A stretch of 64,000 nucleotides of DNA from Lentisphaera profundi (GCF_028728065.1 NZ_CP117812.1:186001-250000); one strand, 5' to 3'; shown: positions 9,235-18,104, counted from the stretch's first letter. A program made the numbers and translations. The notes: a model not told the origin generated them from the letters alone.

Positions 9235-9265
9235 GGTACGCAGATCAAATCTTGTTTTTTGACAA
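9235..9265 (-). promoter_or_regulatory. ECF-type promoter signature TTGTCA-N19-CGTACC
   Basis: TTGTCA (9265-9260) and CGTACC (9240-9235) on the minus strand are 19 nt apart, 35 nt before the prepilin ATG. Both boxes are identical to those at 1225-1255. On the plus strand the same bases form TTGACA with TAAAGT 17 nt downstream (9282-9287), so a plus-strand sigma-70 promoter cannot be excluded. Confidence 0.5.
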
Positions 9266-9598
9266 TAAGAACGAAAAAATGTAAAGTATTTATTACTTAA
9301 GGTGAATTACTCGTCAGATCGACACGGGCAATGGCGTATTGATATCTAAGAGTGCTAGGGGCCGAGTCTTTAGTTCGTGTCAGCATAATCGTGACACCAC
9401 ACATTTGTTGAGACATGATAAAACCCAAAACTAGAGTTTCGGCGCCTACACTCTTGTTTTATTCTAATACAAAAATGTTGTGATCCATAATAAAAGTTAT
9501 AAAATATGTTATATTTATGTTTCGAAAGGCTGTCATCTTACGTGTACATATTCTGATGAGCCTATAGCTTACTGACTTACAATTTATTAGGAGATACC
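9266..9598. other. Intergenic region before ThuA gene, with possible gene remnant
   Basis: No complete gene is seen in this stretch. A short open frame on the minus strand (listed separately, 9297-9416) looks like the tail of a lost gene. Upstream of the ThuA gene there is an AT-rich segment with TTGTGA, about 16 nt and TAAAAT (around 9479-9506), a weak candidate promoter. AGGAG at about 9590 is the ribosome site of the ThuA gene. Confidence 0.4.
9297..9416 (-). pseudogene. Possible C-terminal remnant of an unidentified gene
   Basis: An open frame runs on the minus strand from a TAA near 9465 to a stop at 9297. It encodes GAETLVLGFIMSQQMCGVTI followed by about 30 residues ending ARVDLTSNSP. 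The only ATG (9416) has no ribosome site. The amino acid composition looks protein-like rather than random, and the fragment ends just upstream of the prepilin promoter. I do not recognise the family. It could equally be a chance frame. Confidence 0.25.
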
Positions 9599-10609
9599 AT
9601 GAGATTAAAAAACTTTATTTTTTCAGCTTTGGCACTGGCTAGTGTTGCGACTTTCGCAAATGAAGACAAAAACGCCAAAATTAAACAGATTAATCAAGAG
9701 ATCCAAACTTTACAAGAAGGATCAAAGGCTAAGAAAAAACCATCCAAGGCGACCAAGCAGAAAATCAGTTTACTAAAAGCGAATAAAAAAGTCATTGAGA
9801 AAGAAGCTGAGCTCAATAAAATGTTTTCTGCTTTTGATGTCGTTAAATCAAAGTCTCCTAGAAAAGTTTTAATTTATTCGCGAACAACTGGTTTCCGTCA
9901 TGGCTCAATCGAAATGGGTGCGGTCCTACTGCAACAACTCGGTGATAAAACGGGTGCTTATACGTCCGTACATACAGAAGACGAAGCAATGTTTAATGAT
10001 GCGGAACTCGCAAAATATGATGTTATTCTTATGCTGAGCACAACAAGGAATCCGATTGCGAGTCCTAAAGCACGTGCAGCTTTTGAGAAATTCATGGCTT
10101 CGGATAAAGGTTTAGTGGGCATTCACGCTGCGACTGATTGTCATAAAGATTGGCCTAATTACCTCGAAGCCATGGGCGGTATTTTTGATGGTCACCCTTG
10201 GGGCGGAGGCGATAAAGTCACAATTTACAATGAAGATCCCGATCATGTTTGTGCAAAAATGGTACCACAAGGTTTTGTGATCCAAGACGAGATCTACCAA
10301 TATAAAGATGACAAGTATTTCACTCGTGATAAAATGCGCGTTCTTTTAAGCCTTGATTTATCTGGCCCTAATATGATGAAGAATAAGAAGAAAATGAAGC
10401 GCAAAGATAATGATTACGCTGTTTCATGGTTGAGATCTTTTACGGGATCAAAAGTCTTTTATACTAACCTCGGTCATAATGATGCAACTTTTATGAATCC
10501 AGTAGCGATGCAACATATCCTCACGGGTATTCAGTATGCAGCGGGCGATATCGAAGCTGATGCCACTCCAAGTGCAAAGCTCGGTAAGTTCCCTAAGGCA
10601 GTTAAGTAA
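9599..10609 (+). CDS. Secreted ThuA-domain protein
   Basis: A 336-residue protein with a signal peptide ending near ATFA, then a lysine-rich coiled segment (residues about 22-80) and a ThuA domain (about 90-325). The core motifs KVLIYSRTTGFRHGSI, YDVILMLSTT, LVGIHAATDC and HPWGGGDKV fit the ThuA family, which has a class I glutamine amidotransferase-like fold and is linked to trehalose and other sugar metabolism. Its reaction is not established for secreted members such as this, which abound in the PVC group near sulfatases and DUF1501 genes. It follows AGGAG by 5 nt and is closed by a strong hairpin terminator at 10640-10668. A second, shorter ThuA-like protein is encoded at 17195. Confidence 0.85.
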   Translation: MRLKNFIFSALALASVATFANEDKNAKIKQINQEIQTLQEGSKAKKKPSKATKQKISLLKANKKVIEKEAELNKMFSAFDVVKSKSPRKVLIYSRTTGFRHGSIEMGAVLLQQLGDKTGAYTSVHTEDEAMFNDAELAKYDVILMLSTTRNPIASPKARAAFEKFMASDKGLVGIHAATDCHKDWPNYLEAMGGIFDGHPWGGGDKVTIYNEDPDHVCAKMVPQGFVIQDEIYQYKDDKYFTRDKMRVLLSLDLSGPNMMKNKKKMKRKDNDYAVSWLRSFTGSKVFYTNLGHNDATFMNPVAMQHILTGIQYAAGDIEADATPSAKLGKFPKAVK

Positions 10610-10639
10610 AGCTGACTTAGCATTAGTAAGTTTCAAAAA

Positions 10640-10668
10640 AAGCGTTTCCCTTTAGGGAAGCGCTTTTT
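10640..10668 (+). terminator. Rho-independent terminator after ThuA gene
   Basis: AGCGTTTCCC and GGGAAGCGCT pair around a TTTA loop (one G-T pair) and are followed by a run of T. It lies about 30 nt after the stop codon of the ThuA gene. Confidence 0.85.
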
Positions 10669-10759
10669 TATTGTGAGAAGACTCGTAGGTTTAGGAAAAT
10701 ATTGTTAAGCTCTAGATTAGCTTTAAAAATGTATTAAAGGTTTATAGCGGAGATTATTG

Positions 10760-12700
10760 ATGTCAGACAAGTTGAAAGTTAAGCGTGATTTAGTAGACTT
10801 TTTTGATGAGGCATTGGAGCCCCATCAAGGAGAGCTATATAAGCAGCTTAGTACTTGTGAAACACGCTATGAATTTTCAAATGATCTCGGCGAAGGAGGA
10901 ATGAAGAAAATTATTCTCGTTCAGGATAAGCTCACAGGTCGTCAAGTAGCCAAAGCTCTTTTGAAAAAGAATGCCGATAGTCAAGCAATTGAGCGATTTT
11001 TGCGGGAAGCGCGAATCCATGCGATGCTTGAGCATCCCAATATTGTTCCCATTCACGATGTGGGTATAGATGAAAATGGCGATGCATATTTCACCATGAA
11101 AGTTATTCACGGTAAAAATTTGAAGGAAATCCTAAATGACATAAAAGCTGGTAATAGTTTTTTAGATCTTAATGCTTTATTAGACATCTTTGTCAAAATT
11201 TGTGATGCCATTTCCTACGCTCATTCATTGGATATAGTCCATATGGATTTGAAACCAGAAAACATTCAGATTAGTCAATTTGGGGAAGTATTGGTTTGTG
11301 ATTGGGGTTTAGCTAGAAACCTAAAAGTCAAAGATGAAGTACAAGATGAATATTTAAAGACAGATGAGCTTTTAGGATCTTTTGTTACAATGGATGGCGT
11401 AGTAAGAGGTACGCCAGGTTACATGTCACCAGAGCAAGCCGAGGGTGCAATTTCTCGAAGTGGTAAGCATTCCGATGTTTACTCAATGGGCGCGCTTTTA
11501 TATTCTATTTTGACTTTAGAGAGTCCAGGGACTGGAACCGTTGAAGAGGTCTTAGAGCAAACTATATCAGGAGATATTTTAAGTTCGGGCAAAATAAAAA
11601 AATCAGTGGCCTCTGCTCTGAAAGCTATTTGCTGTAAAGCGATGAATCTAAAAATAGAGGATCGTTATGAAGATGTGGAAAGCCTTAAAAAAGATATGCT
11701 GTCTTATCTGCATGGGTTTTCCACTAGTGCCGAAACCATTGGTTTTAGTGGTCAAATAAAACTGCTAGTTAAGCGCAATAAGATGAGCTTTACACTCATT
11801 AGTTTTTTTAGTACAGTCCTTTTGATAGCGGGACTAATATTTTTGTGGTCTTTAAAAGAAAGCGAAAATCAGGCACGTGAAGCAGAAGAATCAGCCCGGA
11901 AATCTGAAGCTGAAGCAAAAAATCACTTAGAGAAGTGGCAGAAATCGGAGGGTTTGAAGCAGCTTATTGCTGGAGAATCTATGAATAAAGTGATGCATTT
12001 AGCTCAAGATGCACTGCATACTTATGACTTTGAAAAGGGTGTGGACCTCGCAAATACAGCATTAGAACTCGATGAGAATTTGAATCAAGCGCATGCAATA
12101 ATGGGCTACTTACAATTAAGTTTATTTGAATTTAAGTCAGCTCTAAGATCTTTTGATAAATCAGGTAAAGTACAAGATCACAAAGCGGTAAAAGCCTGTG
12201 GGATTTTTATAGAGAAATTTGGCGATCGTAAGAATTTAGATTTCGAAGAAATAATCTGGATGGCAGAATATTATGCTTCTACCGAGATGAATCAAATGCT
12301 CAATGAGCATACCTTTAGCCCTAAACTGGATTTTTTATCTCTTAATCAGAGAAGGGTTTATGCAAAGGTCGTTTTGAAATTACAAAGTCCTAAGTTAAAA
12401 GTCATTAATTTTGAAGCTACTGAACTTATCTGTGATTGGGAAAATCTTACCGATATAAATGCACTTTATAAAACAGGTATTACAGAATTGGATATGAGAC
12501 ACTCAAAAATCAAAAGCAATGTTATTGCGATTAAAGGTTTACCCCTGAGGAAATTAGTTTGGCCACGTTCTAATCCAGGCGAACACTTTATCACCATTCA
12601 AAAATGTGAAGATTTAGAAGAGTTATATTTACCCAGTGAATTTAAGTCTACAATCGATTTAACTATCGTTCCGAAATCTGTGAGAGTCTTTTTTTATTAA
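10760..12700 (+). CDS. Transmembrane Hanks-type Ser/Thr kinase with WNK-like lysine position, TPR and LRR-like tail
   Basis: A 646-residue protein from the ATG at 10760 (GGAG 7 nt upstream; a TTG lies just before it). The kinase domain spans about residues 38-325: glycine loop G44-E-G-G-M-K49-K, VAKALL at the beta-3 strand (canonical lysine slot is Ala66; Lys65 is one position early), catalytic loop HMDLKPENI, DWG in place of DFG, and GTPGYMSPEQA. Lys49 stands where the third glycine is expected, as the catalytic lysine of WNK kinases does. A membrane helix follows at about 345-367, then a charged coiled coil, TPR-like helices (about 420-480) and a C-terminal segment with leucine-rich-repeat character. 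It has the same architecture as the kinase at 1980. It leads a same-direction series with the PSD1, DUF1501 and ECF genes, so kinase and sigma factor are probably co-expressed. Confidence 0.87.
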   Translation: MSDKLKVKRDLVDFFDEALEPHQGELYKQLSTCETRYEFSNDLGEGGMKKIILVQDKLTGRQVAKALLKKNADSQAIERFLREARIHAMLEHPNIVPIHDVGIDENGDAYFTMKVIHGKNLKEILNDIKAGNSFLDLNALLDIFVKICDAISYAHSLDIVHMDLKPENIQISQFGEVLVCDWGLARNLKVKDEVQDEYLKTDELLGSFVTMDGVVRGTPGYMSPEQAEGAISRSGKHSDVYSMGALLYSILTLESPGTGTVEEVLEQTISGDILSSGKIKKSVASALKAICCKAMNLKIEDRYEDVESLKKDMLSYLHGFSTSAETIGFSGQIKLLVKRNKMSFTLISFFSTVLLIAGLIFLWSLKESENQAREAEESARKSEAEAKNHLEKWQKSEGLKQLIAGESMNKVMHLAQDALHTYDFEKGVDLANTALELDENLNQAHAIMGYLQLSLFEFKSALRSFDKSGKVQDHKAVKACGIFIEKFGDRKNLDFEEIIWMAEYYASTEMNQMLNEHTFSPKLDFLSLNQRRVYAKVVLKLQSPKLKVINFEATELICDWENLTDINALYKTGITELDMRHSKIKSNVIAIKGLPLRKLVWPRSNPGEHFITIQKCEDLEELYLPSEFKSTIDLTIVPKSVRVFFY

Positions 12701-12754
12701 AAAAGTGTAAGAAAGCTAAAAAGGTCTCCGTTTGTATCAGAAAAAGGTTTTTTG

Positions 12755-15103
12755 ATGCGATACTTGATGACTTTATTATTTGCGTTCAGCGCTAATGCGG
12801 GGATAGATTTCACGAAAGATATTCGTCCTATCTTTGAGAAAAACTGTTATAAATGCCATGGTGAAAAAAAGCAGAAAGGCGGGGTTGCCCTCCATGAAAA
12901 ACATTTGGCTTTTCAAGAAGCCGATGGCGGTGAAGCGGTCATTATTCCACATGATATGGAAAGTATTTTACTTGAGGTGATTCAGGAAGAAGACGAAGAT
13001 TTTCGTATGCCTCCCAAAAAAGCACTCGACAAAAATGAAATCAGCCTACTGAAGCAATGGATTAAAGAGGGCGCCGTGTGGCCATCTACCGGTAAGGCTG
13101 AAGAAGAGAAAGTTCATTGGGCTTATATAAAACCCGAAAGTAAATCTTTGCCCAAAGTTAAAGATAAAGAATGGGCGCAGAATTTCATTGATTATTTTGT
13201 TATACAGAAAATTGAGGAAGAAGGACTCAAACCAGAAGCAAGAGCCTCCGCGGAAACTTTGATTAGACGTTTGAGTTTCGATCTTACTGGCTTGCCACCG
13301 AGTCTCGACTTATTGGATAAGTACAGCTCAAATTTGAAGCAAGAGAACTATGAACAGCTCGTGGATGAATTATTGGCTCAAACTGCTTTTGGGGAGAATT
13401 GGGCGCGTCATTGGTTAGATCTTGCACGTTACGCAGATTCTAATGGTTATCAACGTGATGGCTTTCAGACTTTATGGCCCTATCGAGATTGGGTGATCAA
13501 AGCTTTTAATCAAGATATGCCCTATGATCAATTTACAGTCGAACAACTTGCTGGAGATCTTTTGCCTGAACCGAGTCAAAGTCAGCGGGTAGCAACTGGT
13601 TTTAATCGCTGTAATACACTTAATCTAGAGGCCGGAACTGACGTTGAAGAAGACCGAGTTAAGCAGGTAATGGAAAGAGTTAATACTATGGGGACTGTGT
13701 GGTTAGGGAGTTCAGTGAGTTGCGCTCAGTGTCACAATCACAAATACGATCCCTTTACAATAAAGCAGTATTATCAGTTCTATGCCTTTTTTAATAATAC
13801 TCCTATTGAAGGAGAAAAAAGTAATGCAAAAAGTGCTAGTTTGAAGTATAGCGGAAATGGTTTGATGATCGCTTTGGAAGGAGTGAATCCAAAAATTCAT
13901 AAACAGAGTCAAGTCTTAGTAAAAAAACTAGAGAAAGACTATCTCACCGAGCTACAGAGCCTTGCTCAAGGAAAGAAAAAATTAAACTTAAAAACGGCTC
14001 GTCAAATTCACCAGAAAAAATTTAAAGCTAATGATAAGATCAATAAGATCTGGGCTGATCTAGCAAAAAATAAAAAATCGCTTGCTAAGCATAAACCCAT
14101 TATTACTGAAGTGATGAAAGAAATGGACCAGCCGCGAGAAACTCGTATTTTGCGTAAGGGGAATTTTTTGGATCCTGATAAAAGAGTCGAGATGGAGGTC
14201 CCCAATTTTCTAAATTCTATGCCCGCGGATGCACCGAAAAATCGACTTGGGTTGGCTTATTGGCTCATCTCAAAAGATAATCCACTCACCGCAAGAGCGG
14301 CGGTGAATCGTTTTTGGCGAGAATTTATGGGTACGGGAATATATGAAAGTTTAGAGGATATTGGCAAGCAGGGAGAAGTGCCGCTTAACCCCGACCTCTT
14401 AGATGCCTTAGCAGTGGACTTCATGGAAAATGATTGGTCGATGAAAAAATTGATGAAGAATATTGTGATGTCAGCAACTTATCAGCAACAATCTACATGC
14501 TCAGATGAAAAACGGGGGGAAGATCCGTTTAATCGACTTTATGCTCGTGGTCCTTCTTTTCGTTTAAATGCAGAAGCTATACGAGATAATGCTTTGAAGT
14601 TAAGTGGTGCGCTTTCAGCAAAAATGTTTGGCCCAACTGCTCGTCCTTATCAACCCGATAATATTTGGCGCGTAGCTGGAGATGTTGATAATAATTATCG
14701 TCAATCAAAAGGTGAAGATACTTATCGTAGAGGCTTATATACCGTGTGGCGGAGAAGCTCTCATTACCCCTCTTTTGCAAATTTTGACGCTCCGAATCGT
14801 TCGGCTTGTACAGTGAAGCGCTCAAGAAGCAATACACCGATGCAGGCACTGACTTTGATGAATGATCCTGTCTATGTCGATCTAGCTCAAAAGCTAGGAA
14901 AACGAATCATACTCTTGGGGACTAATGATCAAGAGCGAGTGACGCAAGCCTTTCGACTGTGTACCTCTCGTCAAGCCAGCAAGGAAGAGCAGCAGATTAT
15001 GTTAGAGATTCTCGATCAGGAAAAAAGTGATGTAGGCTATGACAAATGGTTTACCTTAGCCTCGGTCTTACTCAATCTTCACGAAACAATAAACAGGGAC
15101 TAA
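12755..15103 (+). CDS. PSD1 cytochrome c-type, DUF1549/DUF1553 domain protein
   Basis: A 782-residue exported protein. After a short signal peptide (LLFAFSANA) a planctomycete cytochrome c-like domain follows, with one haem site C-Y-K-C-H and a distal RMPPKK segment. The DUF1549 block then begins with LIRRLSFDLTGLPP and contains ARHWLDLARYADSNGYQRDG and the C-A-Q-C-H motif. The DUF1553 block lies at the end (NPLTARAAVNRFW, SATYQQ, RSNTPMQALTLMNDP). These proteins always travel with DUF1501 partners in Planctomycetes and Lentisphaerae; their biochemical role is unknown, perhaps redox chemistry on polymers at the cell surface. The ATG at 12755 is preceded by a TTG. The stop is one base from the next start, indicating translational coupling. 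Confidence 0.9.
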   Translation: MRYLMTLLFAFSANAGIDFTKDIRPIFEKNCYKCHGEKKQKGGVALHEKHLAFQEADGGEAVIIPHDMESILLEVIQEEDEDFRMPPKKALDKNEISLLKQWIKEGAVWPSTGKAEEEKVHWAYIKPESKSLPKVKDKEWAQNFIDYFVIQKIEEEGLKPEARASAETLIRRLSFDLTGLPPSLDLLDKYSSNLKQENYEQLVDELLAQTAFGENWARHWLDLARYADSNGYQRDGFQTLWPYRDWVIKAFNQDMPYDQFTVEQLAGDLLPEPSQSQRVATGFNRCNTLNLEAGTDVEEDRVKQVMERVNTMGTVWLGSSVSCAQCHNHKYDPFTIKQYYQFYAFFNNTPIEGEKSNAKSASLKYSGNGLMIALEGVNPKIHKQSQVLVKKLEKDYLTELQSLAQGKKKLNLKTARQIHQKKFKANDKINKIWADLAKNKKSLAKHKPIITEVMKEMDQPRETRILRKGNFLDPDKRVEMEVPNFLNSMPADAPKNRLGLAYWLISKDNPLTARAAVNRFWREFMGTGIYESLEDIGKQGEVPLNPDLLDALAVDFMENDWSMKKLMKNIVMSATYQQQSTCSDEKRGEDPFNRLYARGPSFRLNAEAIRDNALKLSGALSAKMFGPTARPYQPDNIWRVAGDVDNNYRQSKGEDTYRRGLYTVWRRSSHYPSFANFDAPNRSACTVKRSRSNTPMQALTLMNDPVYVDLAQKLGKRIILLGTNDQERVTQAFRLCTSRQASKEEQQIMLEILDQEKSDVGYDKWFTLASVLLNLHETINRD

Positions 15104-15104
15104 T

Positions 15105-16472
15105 ATGATGAATCGAAGAAATTTTTTAAATACGAGTGCCATGTCACTTGGCGCCCTAGCTTTAAACAAAATTAAAGCGGCAGATACATCATTTACTGCT
15201 GGCACACATTTTCCAGCCAAAGCAAAAAGCGTAATTTTTATGCATATGGTGGGAGGTCCCTCTCAGCTGGATTTATTTGACCATAAACCAGAATTAAAAA
15301 AGTATGACGACAAGCTAGCACCGGATCATATGTTTAAGGGCAAGCGTTTAGCTTTTATTACGGGCCACCCGAAACTTATGGCGAGTCCTTATAAATTTGA
15401 GCAATGCGGTCAAAGTGGGCAATGGATTTCAGATCGTATGCCTCATTTAAAAACGGTGGCAGATGAACTGTGTTTTGTGAAAAGCATGCATACAGAAGAT
15501 TTTAATCACGCTCCTGCTCAATTGGCTTTTCATACCGGCCTAAATCGCAATGGTAACCCTGGTTTAGGTTCGTGGATGAGTTATGGACTTGGCAGTGCCA
15601 ATAAAAACTTGCCTCCTTATGTGGTTATGGTTTCGGGCCAAATGCCAGGTGCAGGTTCAGCTTTGTGGAATAATGCCTTTTTACCAAGTGTTCATCAAGG
15701 TGTTGAGCTACGTTCAAAAGGGGACCCGATTTTATTTTTAAATAACCCGAAAGGAATGACTCGAGCGCAAAGAAGTCGAATTATCACAAAGATTAATAGC
15801 CTGAATCAGCAGAAGTTTAATAGTGTGAGAGATCCTGAGATCTCAACTCGCATGGCTCAGTACGAGCTTGCGCAACGGATGCAAAGTTCAGTTCCTGAAA
15901 TCAACGATTTAAGTACCGAGCCAGAACATATTCGCAAAATGTATGGTGACACCCAGTTTGGAAGACATTGCTTACTTGCACGTCGACTTGTGGAGAAAGG
16001 CGTCCGCTTTGTGGAATTATTTAACGCTGATTGGGATCATCATTTGAACTTAAACAAGCGTCTTAATGCCAGCTGTGCAGAAATTGATCAAGCACAAACC
16101 GCCTTAATTATGGATCTGAAGCAGCGTGGACTGCTTGCTGACACCCTTGTGGTTTGGGGTGGAGAGTTCGGTAGGACGCCTTTACGTGAGCTCCGCGGAG
16201 GTAAGCCTGAAAATGGTGGTAGAGATCACCATAAAGAAGCTTTTACGGTTTGGATGGCAGGTGGAGGCGTTAAAGGTGGTATGTCTTATGGTGCTACAGA
16301 TGAATTAGGTTATGGAGTCGTCGATAAAAAAACTCATGTTCGAGATCTACATGCGACGATAATGAAGCTCATGGGCTTGGACCACAAAAAAGTTAGCTAC
16401 AAGTTCAAGGGCTTGGATCAGCGCTTGACTGGCGTAGAAGAATCACATATCATAAAGGAAATCATTTCTTAA
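15105..16472 (+). CDS. DUF1501 family protein, Tat-exported
   Basis: A 455-residue protein with an N-terminal Tat-like signal (N-R-R-N-F-L-N then a hydrophobic stretch). The body has the alkaline-phosphatase/sulfatase-like fold expected for DUF1501: MHMVGGPSQLDLFDHKP, a middle RMAQYELAQRMQ, GVRFVELFNADWDHHLNL, and WGGEFGRTPLRE with NGGRDHH (likely metal ligands). It has no sulfatase formylglycine motif. It starts one base after the PSD1/DUF1553 gene, its usual partner, and is followed 18 nt later by the ECF sigma factor. The function of the pair is not known. Confidence 0.9.
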   Translation: MMNRRNFLNTSAMSLGALALNKIKAADTSFTAGTHFPAKAKSVIFMHMVGGPSQLDLFDHKPELKKYDDKLAPDHMFKGKRLAFITGHPKLMASPYKFEQCGQSGQWISDRMPHLKTVADELCFVKSMHTEDFNHAPAQLAFHTGLNRNGNPGLGSWMSYGLGSANKNLPPYVVMVSGQMPGAGSALWNNAFLPSVHQGVELRSKGDPILFLNNPKGMTRAQRSRIITKINSLNQQKFNSVRDPEISTRMAQYELAQRMQSSVPEINDLSTEPEHIRKMYGDTQFGRHCLLARRLVEKGVRFVELFNADWDHHLNLNKRLNASCAEIDQAQTALIMDLKQRGLLADTLVVWGGEFGRTPLRELRGGKPENGGRDHHKEAFTVWMAGGGVKGGMSYGATDELGYGVVDKKTHVRDLHATIMKLMGLDHKKVSYKFKGLDQRLTGVEESHIIKEIIS

Positions 16473-16490
16473 ACTTATTCCTGGAAATAA

Positions 16491-17078
16491 ATGTCGGATA
16501 TCCAACACACCCGTGAAAGTCTGCTGCTGCGTCTGCAAAATAAGCGAGATCAGTTTTCTTGGAAAGAATTCTGTGAGGCATATGAAAGATATATTTATCT
16601 AGTCATTCGTGGCATGAAGATGGATCATCATGATGCGGAAGATTTAACGCAGAATGTATTGATTAAAGTTTATGAAAATATTGCGGCTTATGATTATAGT
16701 CCAGAACATTCACGCTTTCGTACCTGGTTATCGAAAATTTGCCGCAATCAGGTCATTGATTATGTGCGTAAAATGAATGCTGAGAGTAAGAGAGTTGAAA
16801 ACTATTATCAAAAAGCAGCACAGATGACTCAACCACAAGTAGATGCTTTGGCGGAATCGGAATGGAAGGCTCACGTGACCACAAGTGCTTGGGATAATAT
16901 TCAGAATAAGTTCCGTGGAAATGCGACGAGCTGTTTTGAAAAGATTAATGGAGGCCAAAAAGTTGCGGAGGTCGCACAAGAACTCGGACTTTCTGAGAGC
17001 TCAGTTTATGTCTATTTTAAACGAGTAAAAGATCATTTAATTGCCGAAGTACGCCGTTTGGAAAATGCATGGGGTTAA
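16491..17078 (+). CDS. ECF RNA polymerase sigma factor (kinase-linked type)
   Basis: A 195-residue ECF sigma factor. Region 2 lies at about residues 25-95 (FCEAYERYIYLVIRG, AEDLTQNVLIKVYENI, FRTWLSKICRNQVIDYVRK) and region 4 near the end (VAQELGLSESSVYVYFKRV). The linker has DALAESEWKAHV, close to the ALAEKEW of the ECF at 1340; the two are clearly paralogous. It is the last gene of the kinase, PSD1, DUF1501 series, 18 nt after the DUF1501 stop. No anti-sigma gene is adjacent, so control by the kinase encoded three genes upstream is the natural inference. Confidence 0.9.
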   Translation: MSDIQHTRESLLLRLQNKRDQFSWKEFCEAYERYIYLVIRGMKMDHHDAEDLTQNVLIKVYENIAAYDYSPEHSRFRTWLSKICRNQVIDYVRKMNAESKRVENYYQKAAQMTQPQVDALAESEWKAHVTTSAWDNIQNKFRGNATSCFEKINGGQKVAEVAQELGLSESSVYVYFKRVKDHLIAEVRRLENAWG

Positions 17079-17194
17079 TGTAAATTCCAGATTAAATCTT
17101 TCTTAGTTTTAATATGTAATTTTCAAGCATCTCTCTGTTGAGATTAGTATCTAAAGACTAAGTAAGTTTAAAAAGATAATTAAAGGAGAGTGTT

Positions 17195-18058
17195 TTGAAA
17201 TATTTAATGTTAATAATGCTTGGTGTATTAGTAGGCTGTTCGAGTGTGTCCAAGACACAAAAAGTTTTATATGTAACGACCGAGCCAGGTAAGCATCACG
17301 ACTATACCGCACAGCGTTTAATTTTTGAGAAAGTGGCTCTAGAAGCCGGGTGGGATTATACAGTGCATAGCAATGAGCATTATGAACAACTTAAGCAGCT
17401 CGCTGATTCTGATTTAACCAAAGGCTATGATGCCGTTATTTATAACTTCTGTTTTGCGAATTCAAAAGATTTATTGACCACTGAAAACCTCATTAAGCAG
17501 ACTCGTGAAAAGGGAACACCGGCGATGGTGATTCACTGTTCGATGCACAGTTTCTGGGCAACATTCAAAAATGGAGACCCCAAGGCTTTGGGCAGTGATT
17601 ATAAAGGGCAGGCAAAAGCTGATGCTGAAGAAGTGAAAAAATGGAAAGCGACATACCCAGATCGCGAGTTTCCAGTTTGGGGTGATTTCACCGGTATTGC
17701 ATCCACTGGCCATGGTCCAAAAATTCCAATGAAAGTTGAGAAATGCTGCGAGCACGAAGCTACCAAATCTTTGGCTAAAGGTGGTTACACAACAGTGAAT
17801 GCAGAGCTCTATAACAATTATTATCTCGTTGATGGCGTACAGCCGCTTTTGCGCGGTGTGCAAAAAGGTATGGGAACAAAAGGCCGTGGCAAGAATAAAA
17901 AAACTTATAAAGTTGACGACGAAGCGATCATTATGTGGCAAGTTCCTCAAGGTAAATCTGAAGTGGTGGGTCTCACAACGGGTCACTCAACAGAAGAATG
18001 GCAGCAAAAAGAATTTCAGTTGCTCATTAAAGACGCAGTGAATTACTTATTGAAGTAA
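17195..18058 (+). CDS. ThuA-like lipoprotein
   Basis: A 287-residue lipoprotein: TTG start at 17195 behind AAAGGAG, then a leader ending L-V-G-C (lipobox, Cys15). The domain has KVLYVTTEPGKHHDYTAQR, YDAVIYNFCFA, TPAMVIHCSMHSFW and GLTTGHSTEEW, in the order seen in ThuA-fold proteins, though more diverged than the ThuA protein at 9599. It follows the ECF gene by 116 nt and may have its own promoter. A role in surface sugar metabolism is only suggested by family and neighbours. Confidence 0.78.
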   Translation: MKYLMLIMLGVLVGCSSVSKTQKVLYVTTEPGKHHDYTAQRLIFEKVALEAGWDYTVHSNEHYEQLKQLADSDLTKGYDAVIYNFCFANSKDLLTTENLIKQTREKGTPAMVIHCSMHSFWATFKNGDPKALGSDYKGQAKADAEEVKKWKATYPDREFPVWGDFTGIASTGHGPKIPMKVEKCCEHEATKSLAKGGYTTVNAELYNNYYLVDGVQPLLRGVQKGMGTKGRGKNKKTYKVDDEAIIMWQVPQGKSEVVGLTTGHSTEEWQQKEFQLLIKDAVNYLLK

Positions 18059-18104
18059 AGGTTTACGGCTAAAAGAGATTTCTTTAATAAGAACTTTATA
18101 TACC

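Noticed and set aside
9259-9287. Plus-strand TTGACA-N17-TAAAGT
   Set aside because: Could be a sigma-70 promoter, but it would give a leader of over 300 nt for the ThuA gene, and the same bases fit the minus-strand ECF-type element better.
17471-17986. 171-residue minus-strand frame inside the ThuA-like lipoprotein gene
   Set aside because: Opposite-strand shadow of a well-supported gene; rich in Phe, Cys and His as antisense frames often are.
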